A DNA stretch of 64,000 nucleotides, from contig JAPKAD010000004.1 in NCBI GenBank assembly GCA_028825445.1, positions 89,684 to 153,683 of the forward strand. The letters run 5' to 3'. The position numbers were made by a program, and so were the translations under genes. Numbering within the stretch: the first letter of the stretch is position 1; each line of letters opens with the position of its first letter. Positions 1 to 9,990 of this stretch are shown one piece after another. The notes under the pieces were generated by a model. That model was not told where the DNA came from. It made no database searches and was given only the letters and a program-made list of their open reading frames with translations. The stretch comes from Octadecabacter sp. (GTDB lineage: Bacteria; Pseudomonadota; Alphaproteobacteria; Rhodobacterales; Rhodobacteraceae).

Positions 1-1120
1 ATCCTGCTGCAATAAGCGCTGCAGCTTCACGCGCAAATGTCACAGGATTACAAGACACCATTGCAACAGCACGCATCTTTGATGCACAAAGCGTTGCAAT
101 TTGCGCATCTGCCCCTGCACGCGGCGGATCGAGAATTGCAAGATCAAACCGTTTCAATTCATCAGGTTCAAGTGGGCGGCGATACAAATCGCGGGTCTCA
201 GTTGTTACCAACTTGAGCCCCTTGGCATGACGCCAGCCACGGTCAAGCGTTTCCAACATATCAGAGCTACTTTCGACGGCATGAACTTCTGCAACTTCTG
301 CAAGAGACAGTGCAATTGTGCCCGCACCAGAAAATAGATCGACGCAGCGCTTCGCGCCTAATGCTGCCTCTAAGACGGCTGAAATAATTGATTTTTCGCC
401 TTCACGCGTTGCTTGCAAGAATGCTCCAGAAGGAGGTGTAACATAGGTGTTGCCAAATTCCTGATCCGGCGACTTGCGGGTCACTACAACTTCATCGTTC
501 CATGCCAACCGTGCCAAATTATACACTTCGGCCAATCCCGCCAATTCAATCCGCAGATTTCCGGTCAACTCACGATCAGTCTCAACCATAACATCAAGCC
601 CGCCAAGACTATCTGTCACAGTCAAGTTCACCTCAGATTTGCGCGAAGCTGCTATAATCGTCAAGGCCTCAAGTGCTGGGAAGCTAGAGCGAATGGAGGG
701 GAGCAACAGCTGACAGTCTGGAACATCAATCAGAGCGTCTGAGGCTTTCGCATGAAAACCAACCATGGCACCCTTTTTGGTTCGCCGTCCTGATAAACGT
801 GCACGCCGGCGGCTTTGCACTGGTGAAGTATGAATCGTACGGAATGGAAACGGTAAACTACGGGCCGTCATAGCACGTTCAACAATTTTTGTTTTCCACG
901 CAGCAACAAAATGATCTGATGCGTGTTGAACCGCACAACCACCACAGCTTTTGAAGTGACGGCAAGGTGGTTTTACTCGGTCAGCCACGGGCATGATGAT
1001 ACGCGCAGTTCCATCTGGCAACGGCTCAACTTCCTCACCAGGTAAAACCCGTTCAAGATGTGTGCCATCTGCCAATTGACCAAGCCCTGATTGATTAAGC
1101 CGTTCTACTATTTGACCCAT
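1..1120 (-). CDS. TrmA/RlmD-family RNA (uracil-5-)-methyltransferase, 3' end cut by window
   Basis: SAM-dependent methyltransferase of the COG2265 family, which makes 5-methyluridine in rRNA or tRNA. About 373 codons are visible; only the last few residues are missing. The N-terminus has an iron-sulfur cysteine set (Cys53, Cys59, Cys62 in CRHFKSCGGC, with a further Cys in VPDCQ). The SAM motif FSGAGTIAL, the ILDPPRAGAD motif and the catalytic VSCNPVTF motif near the truncated end follow in order. The ATG directly abuts the TAA stop of the upstream ABC transporter gene, so the two are probably co-transcribed. Whether the target is 23S rRNA (RlmC/RlmD-like) or tRNA cannot be decided from sequence, so no symbol is given. 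Confidence 0.88.
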   Translation of the reverse strand, partial: MGQIVERLNQSGLGQLADGTHLERVLPGEEVEPLPDGTARIIMPVADRVKPPCRHFKSCGGCAVQHASDHFVAAWKTKIVERAMTARSLPFPFRTIHTSPVQSRRRARLSGRRTKKGAMVGFHAKASDALIDVPDCQLLLPSIRSSFPALEALTIIAASRKSEVNLTVTDSLGGLDVMVETDRELTGNLRIELAGLAEVYNLARLAWNDEVVVTRKSPDQEFGNTYVTPPSGAFLQATREGEKSIISAVLEAALGAKRCVDLFSGAGTIALSLAEVAEVHAVESSSDMLETLDRGWRHAKGLKLVTTETRDLYRRPLEPDELKRFDLAILDPPRAGADAQIATLCASKMRAVAMVSCNPVTFAREAAALIAAG

Positions 1121-2971
1121 TTATTCCGCCGCATCTTTCGTGCTGTTGAACCCACCAGATTGGCGATTCCAATATCGTGCATAGGTACCTGCGCGTTTCA
1201 GCAAGACCTCATGTGTCCCTTGTTCTACAATGCGACCTTTTTCCAGCACAATAATTCGGTCCATACCCGAAATCGTTGATAGACGGTGGGCGATTGCGAC
1301 AACTGTTTTGCCATCCATAGCTCGATCCAGCGCGATTTGGATCGCAGCTTCAACCTCACTATCTAACGCAGATGTGGCTTCGTCTAACACCAAAATTGGC
1401 GCGTCCTTTAAAATTGCACGGGCCAATGCAATCCTTTGACGTTGACCTCCAGACAGTTTTACACCGCGTTCACCTAAGTTAGCATCATAACCCATACGTC
1501 CCACATTATCACGAAGCTCACCAATAAAATCATGTGCTTCTGCCTTGACTGCCGCTGCAATCATCTGCACTTCTGTTGCGTCAGGTCGACCATAAATAAT
1601 GTTGTCACGCGCTGACCGGTTGAACATCGCAGTTTCCTGCGTAACCATTCCCATAGACGCGCGAAGGCTGTCTTGTGTTAGACCACGCACAGCCTGACCA
1701 TCAATTAAAACATCACCTTGCTCAGGATCATACAGTCGCAGTAGAAGCCCCACAAGTGTGGATTTTCCTGCGCCAGAAGCCCCAACAATCCCTAGCTTTT
1801 CACCCGCTTTAATCCTCAGATTAATTTCACTGATTCCTCCAGCGGCACCGCCATATTGAAATGAAACGTTGCGAAATTCTATCTCTGCCATGGTCACGTT
1901 TATTGGCTTGGCATCTACATCATCAGTCAATTGATGCGGTGGGGTCAAGGTTTTCATCCCGTCCTCAACCTCACCAACGTGGCTGAACACTGCCATCAAA
2001 ACGAAACTAACCCAGCCTGTCATCTGACTAAGTCGAATAGACACAGCTCCAATGGCTGCCAAATCACCAGGTGTGACACCGGCATCACGCCATAACAGCC
2101 CAAAACCCACCATCGCCAGAGGCAAAACTCCAGCAAGCGTGATAAGGCCAAATCTGAAAAGCGTTGCAACCTCTCCGTATGCCAATGCATGACCACGCAG
2201 ATCTTGCATCGCGTTTTGGGCAGCGTCAGTTTCGTGCAGCGTACCCGCAAACAGTTTTACCGTTTTAATGTTAGTTATTGTGTCAACAACCTGCCCAGTC
2301 AGCATAGCAGCAGCACCTGCCCTTGCCTTAGATCGTGACCGGATATGAGGTAAGAAAATCCAAAGAAACACAACATAACTCATAAACCAAAACACCAGAA
2401 CAATCAGAAGACGCGCATCTATTGTAATTAACAGAAACGCGGTGCCAATAACTGTTGAAAGCGCAAACAAAACTGCGTTTACCGTTTCAATGACGCTTTC
2501 AGTAATAGACCGTGCCACCTGCATTTGCTTTTGCGCAATGCGACCAGCAAAATCATTATCAAAAAACGTGACTGCCTGTCCCAATGTCCAGCGATGCAAG
2601 CGTCCCACAACAAGCGTGAATAGATTTGGCCCAACCACAACAGACTGAAATGAAGCGGACAATCCAAAGAGTGTTGGACGCAAAACCATCAACAACAAAA
2701 CAGCACTAATCAGCAGCCCAGCACTATCTCCAACGGGTTGTGACGACGCTGCAATATCAACAACTTTTCCCAGCAAAAACATTGCCAACACTTCAGTCGC
2801 GCCTGCCAATGCGGATACAAAGGCAGCAAGTCCGATGACACGCCACGCTCCAGACAAGGCCCAGTTAAAAAATCGAGCAAGGGTATCTGGCGGCGGGCCA
2901 TCAGCTTCCATACGGCTGTCGATCAGATTACCTAGTCGCTGGATAAACTTTTGATACCAAATAGTAATCAT
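1121..2971 (-). CDS. ABC transporter, fused transmembrane and ATPase domains (exporter half)
   Basis: A 616-residue half-transporter of the MsbA/lipid-drug exporter type. The N-terminal two thirds form the six-helix ABC membrane domain (it includes NDFAGRIAQKQMQ, a hallmark of this exporter group). The ATPase domain has Walker A GASGAGKST, signature LSGGQRQ, Walker B ILVLDEAT and H-loop AIAHRLS. An in-frame upstream extension exists, but the ATG at 2971 has a GAGG ribosome site in front and a normal start (MITIWYQKF). It lies just downstream of the remains of a second, related half-transporter. Such proteins often work as heterodimers, so this subunit may now act as a homodimer or be losing its function. 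The substrate is unknown. Confidence 0.9.
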   Translation of the reverse strand: MITIWYQKFIQRLGNLIDSRMEADGPPPDTLARFFNWALSGAWRVIGLAAFVSALAGATEVLAMFLLGKVVDIAASSQPVGDSAGLLISAVLLLMVLRPTLFGLSASFQSVVVGPNLFTLVVGRLHRWTLGQAVTFFDNDFAGRIAQKQMQVARSITESVIETVNAVLFALSTVIGTAFLLITIDARLLIVLVFWFMSYVVFLWIFLPHIRSRSKARAGAAAMLTGQVVDTITNIKTVKLFAGTLHETDAAQNAMQDLRGHALAYGEVATLFRFGLITLAGVLPLAMVGFGLLWRDAGVTPGDLAAIGAVSIRLSQMTGWVSFVLMAVFSHVGEVEDGMKTLTPPHQLTDDVDAKPINVTMAEIEFRNVSFQYGGAAGGISEINLRIKAGEKLGIVGASGAGKSTLVGLLLRLYDPEQGDVLIDGQAVRGLTQDSLRASMGMVTQETAMFNRSARDNIIYGRPDATEVQMIAAAVKAEAHDFIGELRDNVGRMGYDANLGERGVKLSGGQRQRIALARAILKDAPILVLDEATSALDSEVEAAIQIALDRAMDGKTVVAIAHRLSTISGMDRIIVLEKGRIVEQGTHEVLLKRAGTYARYWNRQSGGFNSTKDAAE

Positions 2972-4036
2972 TTTTAACCTCGAAGTCTGTGCCGATAAAA
3001 CCACCGGACTGACGCTCCCAAAAGCCAGCATATTGTCCGTTCACTGCAAGCAAGGAGTCGTGCTTACCTTTTTCCACAACTTTGCCACCATCCATTACAG
3101 CAATCAGGTCCACCTACGAAATCATAGACAAACGGTATGCAATTGTAATGACGGTTTTACCATTCATCAAACCCTATAATGCCTTTTAAATCGTAGCTTT
3201 AAGGTCAGAATCAAGGGTTAAAGTTGTCTCACCCCGCAACAAAACTGGCCAGATTTCAAGAACACCTGCGCGAGTTTGATGTTTTGGCGCTGACCACCCG
3301 ACAGTTTCACGACGTGTTTCCCAACATGGCCACCTAAGCTGGTCCTACCTTGGCTGTCTTTAATATTAGGAATAAACTCATATGCTTCAACTTGTTTCAA
3401 CGCTGCAACAGCCTGCGTGTCAGACACGCTTAGATTGCCATTTAAAAAATTGTTACTTAACGATCAATGCAAGCGTGAACTTACTTGATACTCTATTTCA
3501 ATGGCTTGGCACAAACAATCTTGACTGACATCAGCTATATTCTGAATAGAAACGTCAACAGCGGCAGGGGGAGAATGGATAATACGATTGGAGATGCAAC
3601 GCATAAAATTATTTATAAACTAATCAAAAGTCTAGCGCCATACATGACGGTGTACACACCAAGGCATGATGGTGCCAAAATTTAGAGCAATGGGTCGGTT
3701 TACCCAGTTCAAGTCCATGATTTGCAAAAGTGGTCGCACCCTCAACAGGAACAATACAACAAAAAAGGTCCCCAACAGTAGTTTAACAAAATGAATCCTT
3801 TGAAACCAAGAGTAATAAAATCAATAAGACGATACATATAAGTAAGAGATCAGCCAAATCTTGATAACTGCAACAATAACGGACATGATTCCAACAACCC
3901 AAAACATCTTTTTTAGTTGTCGGCAGGAACGGCCAGAGGCACGTTGAAAATAAATCGTCGCCGGCATATTGTTCAAAGGATTGACCAGGCTCAAAAAATA
4001 AAGGCGGAAAACTCTTTCCTTATCCAATATCGACAA
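2928..4036 (-). pseudogene. Degraded partner ABC exporter half (frameshifts, stops and an internal deletion)
   Basis: Remains of an ABC exporter half are readable across three frames. From the 5' end: an N-terminal piece at 3821-4036 (KKMFWVVGIMSVIVAVIKIW, first membrane helix). Next, at about 3540-3780, come a helix ending RPLLQIMD and the conserved stretch NFGTIMPWCVHRHVWR, then NRIIHSPPAA, broken by two in-frame stops. A junction near 3470-3530 drops the rest of the membrane domain and Walker A. The ATPase tail resumes at 3218-3460 (VKLSGGQRQ) and 2928-3200 (LDSDLKATI, then NGKTVITIAYRLS with the H-loop His changed to Tyr, then VDLIAVMDGGK). The tail runs into the start of the intact ABC gene, as in a normal two-gene operon. 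Loss of Walker A and several stops make it non-functional. Confidence 0.9.
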
Positions 4037-4043
4037 GATTAAA

Positions 4044-4616
4044 TCATAGAAAAACCAGGCCAGAAAAGGTCACCAATGCGACAGCCATCAAACGCATAAA
4101 AGCCTGCCACTTGGATGCGTCAGACAGAATGGTTTTTAACAGGCTGCCCGCATAAGTCCAAAACAAGCAAATACAAAGATTGATGGCCGAGAACGTAATA
4201 GCGAGAGTGGCAGCATGCGCCATAGGCGGCTGGTCTGAAATCACGGCCGATGCGGATGTCGCTACAGCCCATATTTTTGGATTTACCCACTGAAATAGTA
4301 TCGCCTGAATGAACGTAAAGGGGCGGTCTGTATCGTTGGATTTTGCCTTTTTAACATGCCAAAGCTTCCATGCCATCCATAGAATCCACAATGATGCGAT
4401 AGCCATCAAAACGTTGCGCAAAAATGGAAACACTTCAATCAATTTTGAGAGCCCCAAGCCCGTGATAAAAGCTATAAAACCAACGCCTAGCGCCACACCT
4501 AGCAGATGTGGTAAAGTTGCGCGAAATCCAAACCGTGCACCAGATGTTGTGAGAAGAATGACATTTGGGCCTGGAGAAAACAGGCCAAGAAAAACAAATC
4601 CTATAAGCGCTGTCAT
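4044..4616 (-). CDS. LysE/RhtB family amino-acid exporter
   Basis: A 190-residue inner-membrane protein with about six hydrophobic segments. Its N-terminus carries the family signature FSPGPNVILLTTSGARFG; a QWVNPKIWAVA segment follows in the second half. LysE/RhtB proteins export amino acids or their derivatives; the substrate here cannot be told. A longer reading frame exists, but the ATG at 4616 overlaps the stop of the upstream cca gene by four bases (ATGA), the usual coupled start. It is the last gene of the hslO-nudF-cca-lysE minus-strand run, just ahead of the ABC pseudogene. Confidence 0.88.
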   Translation of the reverse strand: MTALIGFVFLGLFSPGPNVILLTTSGARFGFRATLPHLLGVALGVGFIAFITGLGLSKLIEVFPFLRNVLMAIASLWILWMAWKLWHVKKAKSNDTDRPFTFIQAILFQWVNPKIWAVATSASAVISDQPPMAHAATLAITFSAINLCICLFWTYAGSLLKTILSDASKWQAFMRLMAVALVTFSGLVFL

Positions 4617-5767
4617 AGAAGTGCCAGAAGCTCTGATTTTGTCAAAGTAAAACCAGATGCGATCCATATGGATTCGAGCTGTTTGAGCCGAGCGCCCAAT
4701 GCTGCCCCCGTATAGGTCGGCATCAAGTCTTTAGCCTTCACAGGATAGTTTTGCGACCCGCCAAATTGAGCAGCAACTATATCGACATTTTGCATTGCAT
4801 CACCAAACAATGCCGCCCGCAACATCAACGCTTCAATAGCCACGTTAGGACCTAAGCCGTAGCCCAATGGTGCAGCATCAATTCCCGACAACGCTCCGTC
4901 ACGAATACGCGTAAATTCAAGGGTGTCAGCCTTGGACAATCGTAGACAAGCATTTGTATTACCGGGATTTATAGCCGCAAGACGCGTATGGAAATTGGCA
5001 GGGCGACCAAGTTGTTCTTGAAGACTGATAAGCGGTGCGAGCGCAGATACATCCGAACCCGGAAGTAAACGTGGTAACACCCCGCACATTGCCATTGACG
5101 CCATTGCAGGTGCAGGGTTTGGCGCAAGGAGAGTTTTTATAAGCTCAGTCTGGATGCGTTCTTTTGCAAGGCCTTCCAACCCGTCAAGATTGGCCGCACA
5201 AGCCGCAAGCCCGTCTGCGTCTATTCCATGTTCAGGATCACCAAACCAAGCATAAAAGCGAAAAAACCGCAAGATACGTAGAAAGTCTTCTCTAATACGC
5301 GTGTCAGCATCATTGATGAACCTCACATGCCGTGCATGCAGATCAGGAATTCCACCAACGGGGTCGATAACGGTACCATCTGGTGCACAATAAAGCGCGT
5401 TTATGGTGAAGTCTCGGCGCATGGCGTCAATTTCAAGGGTATCAGAAAACGCCACAACAGCATGACGGCCATCGGTTTCAACATCACTTCGGAACGTCGT
5501 GATTTCAAACAGTCTATGATAAGCAATAACAGTGACTGTACCATGATCAATACCTGTTGGAATAACCTTAAGCCCAGCCTCTTTCGCAAGCATCATCACA
5601 ACGTCAGGCCGCGCATTCGTCGCAAGGTCCAAGTCTGCCACATGCATACTGGACAAAGCATTGCGCACGCAGCCACCAACGAAATAAACTTTATACTCTG
5701 CATCCAACAGCATCCCTGTCACCGCCTTGGACGCCTGCGTGTTCAACCAATTTGCGGAAATTTTCAT
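4613..5767 (-). CDS. cca: CCA tRNA nucleotidyltransferase
   Basis: Adds or repairs the 3' CCA end of tRNAs. The 384-residue protein has the class II nucleotidyltransferase head: the glycine motif VGGCVRNAL, the metal-binding pair DLDLAT, the RRDFTINALY motif and the EDFLRILRFFRF motif. A helical body follows. Length and motif order fit the alphaproteobacterial, short poly(A) polymerase-like version. Its ATG overlaps the stop of the upstream Nudix gene by four bases, and its own stop overlaps the lysE start, so translation is probably coupled along the operon. Confidence 0.95.
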   Translation of the reverse strand: MKISANWLNTQASKAVTGMLLDAEYKVYFVGGCVRNALSSMHVADLDLATNARPDVVMMLAKEAGLKVIPTGIDHGTVTVIAYHRLFEITTFRSDVETDGRHAVVAFSDTLEIDAMRRDFTINALYCAPDGTVIDPVGGIPDLHARHVRFINDADTRIREDFLRILRFFRFYAWFGDPEHGIDADGLAACAANLDGLEGLAKERIQTELIKTLLAPNPAPAMASMAMCGVLPRLLPGSDVSALAPLISLQEQLGRPANFHTRLAAINPGNTNACLRLSKADTLEFTRIRDGALSGIDAAPLGYGLGPNVAIEALMLRAALFGDAMQNVDIVAAQFGGSQNYPVKAKDLMPTYTGAALGARLKQLESIWIASGFTLTKSELLALL

Positions 5768-6360
5768 TTTATAGATGCCTCAGCCATCGCGCGCAAAATA
5801 CACGCAGTTGCACCCCAAATATAGTATGGACCGTAGGGAACTACGTAATAAAATCGTTTTTGCCCACACCAATAACGATTTTCTATACGATAATTTTCTA
5901 ACGTTAAGACGTGGCGAAGCGGCACAGTGAACACCTCTTCAACTTCGCCCGGTTCAGGTTTGAACGTCAGATCAGCAGGTACCATCGCAACAAATGGTGT
6001 TACGGAATAGTTCGTAATGGTGTCGTGACAGGGTAATTGACCAAGGATCTTTGCAGATTCAGGATTTAACCCAATTTCCTCCTCAGCCTCGCGTAAGGCT
6101 GTGTGGAAAAGGTCGCAATCAGAATCGTCTTTGCGTCCCCCTGCAAACGCGATTTGCCCAGGGTGATGCTTCAAATGGGCAGCACGTTTTGTCAAAATAA
6201 GCTGACCATCTTCGGTCACTGCGATCAAGACAGCGGCTGGTTTTAGAATACGGCCATCGGACAACATCACGCTTGGGTTAAGATCAAAGTCTGACGAAGA
6301 TTTACTTGCATTTTTAATACCGCGACGAAGTGACTTTTTTAGGTCATCAAGGCTTTGCAT
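5764..6360 (-). CDS. Nudix hydrolase, CoA pyrophosphatase type
   Basis: Predicted to cleave coenzyme A or acyl-CoA to phosphopantetheine and 3',5'-ADP. The protein (about 198 residues) has the CoA-specific motif upstream of the Nudix box (LTKRAAHLKHHPGQIAF, then GGRKD) and the box itself ending REAEEEIGL. The usual first Glu of the box is Asp-rich here, as is common in CoA pyrophosphatases; FAGG replaces the more usual FPGG. An ATG at 6396 is possible, but the ATG at 6360 has an AAGGGA ribosome site seven bases upstream and removes a repetitive tail that overlaps hslO. The start still overlaps the hslO stop by 14 bases. Confidence 0.87.
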   Translation of the reverse strand: MQSLDDLKKSLRRGIKNASKSSSDFDLNPSVMLSDGRILKPAAVLIAVTEDGQLILTKRAAHLKHHPGQIAFAGGRKDDSDCDLFHTALREAEEEIGLNPESAKILGQLPCHDTITNYSVTPFVAMVPADLTFKPEPGEVEEVFTVPLRHVLTLENYRIENRYWCGQKRFYYVVPYGPYYIWGATACILRAMAEASIK

Positions 6361-7360
6361 CCAGTCCCTTTGCATCCAGTGCATCTGTTGCTTCAAAACC
6401 TAGCGTATTGGGTTGAAATATGTAATGCGAACCACAAAACTGACAATCAGCAGTAACTGTGCCTTCTTTCGTAGTCATATGTTTAATATCCTTGGCAGAA
6501 TAGATTGACAGGGACTGGCGTACTTTGTCAGGTGAACAAGAACAGCCAAATTCCACCGGTTGCGGATCAAACACGCGCGGGGATTCCTCATGGAATAAAC
6601 GCACTAGTAATTCTGTTGGCTGTACTGTTGGTCCAATCAATTCCATTTCTTCAGCGGTGCGCAAAAGAATGGTAGCTCGGGTCCAGTTTTCACCTTCATC
6701 ATCATTTAGAATATCAGCGGCAGTCAGCAAACCATCTTCGCCCAACGGCGATGCTTTGTTAGAAGGGGACGCCTTTGGCATTGCCTGCAACATAATCCCA
6801 CCAGCACGCCACGATTCCGTCCCTCCTGGTACAGATACTTTACCATATGTCAGCTGAAATGCAGTCGGCAATTGTTCTGATTGCGCGAAATACGCCTCAG
6901 CGCAGTCCGACAAAGATTCACCTGCAATTGGTGTTATGCCCTGATAGGGAACTGTACCCTCGCCTTGGTCGATCAGGATTGCAAAATAACCTTTGCCCAC
7001 CTGACTAAAAGGGTGTCCAATCGGATCAATATTTTCTTTGTCATAACTCGCATAGGCGCGCACGCGCCCTGGCTTGCCATCTTTAGAAGGACCATAGTAA
7101 TCTGTTGCTATTAAACGCACAGGGCCATCACCACGCACTTGCAATGACAACTTCCATCGCAACTTAATCGTCTGGCCAATGAGGGCAGTCAACAACGCCA
7201 TCTCTGCGACTAATGCTTCAATAGCGGGAGGATAATCGTGCTGCGCCAGAACATTGTCTAAAACGCCATCAAGCCGTGCGATGCGCCCACGGATGTCAGA
7301 ACGGTCAAGCTGAAACGGCAGGACGGTATCATCCCAAGCGATATGTGATGCGATGGTCAT
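6347..7360 (-). CDS. hslO: Redox-regulated chaperone Hsp33
   Basis: A cytosolic holdase chaperone switched on by oxidative unfolding. The 337-residue protein has the Hsp33 N-terminal domain (conserved VSVPGGTESWRAGGI region). The C-terminal zinc/redox switch is complete: CSC in EFGCSCSPDKV and CQFC in TADCQFCGSHY, giving the four cysteines needed. It is the first gene of a minus-strand run with nudix, cca and lysE and is divergent from the second Nudix gene across a 71-base gap that should hold both promoters. Confidence 0.94.
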   Translation of the reverse strand: MTIASHIAWDDTVLPFQLDRSDIRGRIARLDGVLDNVLAQHDYPPAIEALVAEMALLTALIGQTIKLRWKLSLQVRGDGPVRLIATDYYGPSKDGKPGRVRAYASYDKENIDPIGHPFSQVGKGYFAILIDQGEGTVPYQGITPIAGESLSDCAEAYFAQSEQLPTAFQLTYGKVSVPGGTESWRAGGIMLQAMPKASPSNKASPLGEDGLLTAADILNDDEGENWTRATILLRTAEEMELIGPTVQPTELLVRLFHEESPRVFDPQPVEFGCSCSPDKVRQSLSIYSAKDIKHMTTKEGTVTADCQFCGSHYIFQPNTLGFEATDALDAKGLDAKP

Positions 7361-7431
7361 TGGGGTTTCCTAACAAGTGCAAGGTTGGCATACCGCGTCC
7401 ATATAGGTGCCACAAGGTAAGGAAAAAGGGC

Positions 7432-7875
7432 ATGATTAAACGATACGGCGAACGGGTTGATCCTAATATACATTATAAGCCGCGCCCGGGCGCATATGTT
7501 ATCTTGCAACATGGTCATGATTTACTGCTAACTTTGCAAGATGGAAGACGACTTGAACATCCTGAAATACAACTACCCGGCGGTGGGATCGAAGCTGGTG
7601 AACAAATCTTACCTGCGCTGCATCGTGAAGTGATGGAGGAAACTGGCTGGCGAATGGACAAGCCGCGTCGCATAGGGGTCTATAAACGCTTTGTCTTTAT
7701 GCCAGATTACGACTTGTGGGCTGAGAAAATTTGCACAATTTACTGGTCAAGGCCAACGCTCAATGTGAGTCCCCCTTTAGAAGACGGACATACAGCAATT
7801 TGGGTTCCTATGAGCGACGCTCCAGCCCTTTTGTCGAATGATGGTGACGCAACGTTCGTGGCCAGCTTGCTCTGA
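7432..7875 (+). CDS. Nudix hydrolase
   Basis: A 147-residue Nudix-fold hydrolase that probably cleaves a nucleoside diphosphate linked to another group; the substrate is not predictable. The full Nudix box is seen: GGGIEAGEQ, then REVMEETGW. A longer in-frame reading upstream overlaps the start of hslO on the other strand. The ATG at 7432, preceded by a purine-rich AAGGAAAAAGGG, is the sensible start (MIKRYGERVDP). It lies 49 bases upstream of argG on the same strand. Confidence 0.85.
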   Translation: MIKRYGERVDPNIHYKPRPGAYVILQHGHDLLLTLQDGRRLEHPEIQLPGGGIEAGEQILPALHREVMEETGWRMDKPRRIGVYKRFVFMPDYDLWAEKICTIYWSRPTLNVSPPLEDGHTAIWVPMSDAPALLSNDGDATFVASLL

Positions 7876-7924
7876 CAGTTAAATCACGTTAATTCGCCAA
7901 TAATTCAACATCAGGAGCGCCACT

Positions 7925-9157
7925 ATGTCCGCCAAATTTACGCCCAAAAAGGTCGTCCTTGCCTACTCTGGCGGATTAGACACGTCGATCATCCTGAAAT
8001 GGTTGCAAACAGAATACGGTTGTGAAGTTGTGACATTCACTGCCGATCTCGGCCAAGGCGAGGAACTTGAACCTGCGCGCGCCAAAGCTGAGTTGATGGG
8101 TATATCGCCCAAAAATATTTATATCGAAGACGTTCGCGAAGAGTTTGTACGCGACTTTGTATTTCCAATGTTTCGTGCAAATGCGGTGTATGAAGGATTA
8201 TATTTACTTGGCACATCCATTGCCAGACCCCTGATATCTAAACGTTTAGTTGAAATTGCAGAAGAAGTTGGTGCGGATGCAGTAGCGCACGGGGCTACCG
8301 GAAAAGGCAACGATCAAGTGCGGTTTGAATTAGCCGCCTATGCCCTTAACCCCGACATAAAGGTCATTGCGCCATGGCGTGAATGGGACTTGTCCAGCCG
8401 CACAAAATTATTAGAATTTGCTGAAGAGCATCAAATCCCCGTCGCCAAAGACAAGCGTGGCGAAGCCCCTTTTTCTGTTGATGCAAACCTTCTACACACA
8501 TCATCAGAAGGTAAGGTTTTAGAAAACCCCGCAGAAATGGCACCAGATTACGTTTATCAACGCACAGTTGCGCCTGAAGATGCGCCTGATGCGCCCGAGT
8601 TTATTGAAGTTGGCTTTGAACGAGGAGATGCAGTTTCAATCAACGGTATAGACATGTCAGCCGCAGAAATTCTTACCAAGCTCAATGAATTAGGCGGTAA
8701 TCATGGGTGTGGCCGTCTTGATCTAGTTGAGGGTCGTTTCGTTGGTATGAAATCCCGCGGCATCTATGAAACGCCAGGCGGTACCCTGCTTCTTGAAGCG
8801 CATCGTGGGATTGAATCTATCACACTAGATCGTGGCGCAGCGCATCTAAAAGATGAGTTGATGCCACGTTACGCAGAGTTGATCTATAATGGTTTCTGGT
8901 ACTCACCCGAACGCGAAATGTTACAGGCCGCCATTGATAAGTCGCAAGAACATGTAACCGGTACCGTAAAGCTTAAACTTTACAAAGGGTCGGCCAGAAC
9001 AGTTGGTCGTTGGTCCGACCATTCGCTTTATTCAGAGGCACACGTCACGTTTGAAGACGATGCTGGTGCGTACGATCAAAAGGACGCAGCAGGATTTATT
9101 CAACTAAACGCTCTGCGTCTTAAACTTCTTGCCGCACGTGATAAGCGGTTCAAATAA
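7925..9157 (+). CDS. argG: Argininosuccinate synthase
   Basis: Joins citrulline and aspartate with ATP in arginine biosynthesis. The 410-residue cytosolic enzyme has the PP-loop [10 protein letters not shown] at residues 13-22, the [10 protein letters not shown] motif and the [11 protein letters not shown] motif near the end, with full family length. A CAGGAGCG ribosome site precedes the ATG. A strong bidirectional terminator lies immediately after the stop. Confidence 0.97.
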   Translation: MSAKFTPKKVVLAYSGGLDTSIILKWLQTEYGCEVVTFTADLGQGEELEPARAKAELMGISPKNIYIEDVREEFVRDFVFPMFRANAVYEGLYLLGTSIARPLISKRLVEIAEEVGADAVAHGATGKGNDQVRFELAAYALNPDIKVIAPWREWDLSSRTKLLEFAEEHQIPVAKDKRGEAPFSVDANLLHTSSEGKVLENPAEMAPDYVYQRTVAPEDAPDAPEFIEVGFERGDAVSINGIDMSAAEILTKLNELGGNHGCGRLDLVEGRFVGMKSRGIYETPGGTLLLEAHRGIESITLDRGAAHLKDELMPRYAELIYNGFWYSPEREMLQAAIDKSQEHVTGTVKLKLYKGSARTVGRWSDHSLYSEAHVTFEDDAGAYDQKDAAGFIQLNALRLKLLAARDKRFK

Positions 9158-9195
9158 AAAAAAGGCTCAGATATATTCTTATTTCTGAGCTTTTT
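9154..9195. terminator. Bidirectional intrinsic terminator between argG and the sulfotransferase gene
   Basis: The hairpin GCTCAGA (9165-9171) / TCTGAGC (9184-9190) is flanked by a run of A on the left and TTTTT on the right. It can terminate argG on the plus strand and the convergent sulfotransferase gene on the minus strand. Confidence 0.85.
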
Positions 9196-9217
9196 ACTTA
9201 CCAAAATAATAAGCACA

Positions 9218-9928
9218 CTAAAGTAACTTCTTAACTTTCTTTATTTTTCCCACAAGCGCCAAATAATAGGGCATTGCTTGGGTGCACAACGAAATATGCT
9301 TCCCACTCAAAACCGGTAGATCATTTTCAGAATCCATAAAACTAGTGCTCTGATGCACTGCACGGTACCAATGGGATCCCCAAATTCCATCGAAAGTGCG
9401 AGGCCCAACGGGCCATGATAACATGGCGCGATCAAATGAAATACCAATCTCAGCACATAAATTTTTTAGTGTATGTTCAGGGTCTTGGCGAATATTAGAA
9501 CTGTCAACAACAAGCCCCCCGATACGGTCATAGAGGGCCAATTGCTGTGGATATCCAATGTCTTCGAGTGTGGGGTTTTCACGTTTAATAGCGTAACTGG
9601 CAATAACGCGGGCAGGGTGACGGATTAAATGGATATTCACACAAGCCTTAGTCCAATCCAGCGGAAAACCATCAAGCATATGGTGTGGCATATGTTTCAT
9701 GTACTTATGCGGTTTTTCACCGTCATTCGCACAGACAACCGCAACCTGTTCAGCGTCAGTCTCGTGGATCGCTAGAATTTCATCCGACATCGGATGTTTC
9801 AGCCCGGTTGATGCAAGATAAGGCGCATAAAACGGTTCGTCCATTACGGTAAAATCAGCGCGGTTTGCAAAGGAATACATCAACGCAGTCGACAGGTTGC
9901 GCGGGCCAGACCATACTGCAATTTTCAT
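9218..9928 (-). CDS. Sulfotransferase-like protein
   Basis: The 236-residue protein begins MKIAVWSGPRNLSTALMYS, which fits the phosphosulfate-binding loop (SGPRNLST) of PAPS-dependent sulfotransferases. The middle motif IHLIRHPARVIASY fits the 3'-phosphate-binding strand-helix of the same fold. No signal peptide is seen, so it is cytosolic. It sits 62 bases downstream of a class IV aminotransferase on the same strand, and both share the terminator with argG. The acceptor is unknown; the neighbour suggests an amine- or amino-acid-derived substrate, which is inference only. Confidence 0.75.
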   Translation of the reverse strand: MKIAVWSGPRNLSTALMYSFANRADFTVMDEPFYAPYLASTGLKHPMSDEILAIHETDAEQVAVVCANDGEKPHKYMKHMPHHMLDGFPLDWTKACVNIHLIRHPARVIASYAIKRENPTLEDIGYPQQLALYDRIGGLVVDSSNIRQDPEHTLKNLCAEIGISFDRAMLSWPVGPRTFDGIWGSHWYRAVHQSTSFMDSENDLPVLSGKHISLCTQAMPYYLALVGKIKKVKKLL

Positions 9929-9990
9929 ATTTTGCTCAAATTTATAAAATGCTCAACCAAGAGTATAAATGTATTCTGCAAAACTTTAAC

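Noticed and set aside
4309..4650. 113-codon plus-strand frame opposite lysE
   Set aside because: Shadow of the LysE gene; composition follows its complement.
5327..5824. 165-codon plus-strand frame opposite cca
   Set aside because: Shadow frame of a clearly conserved gene on the other strand.
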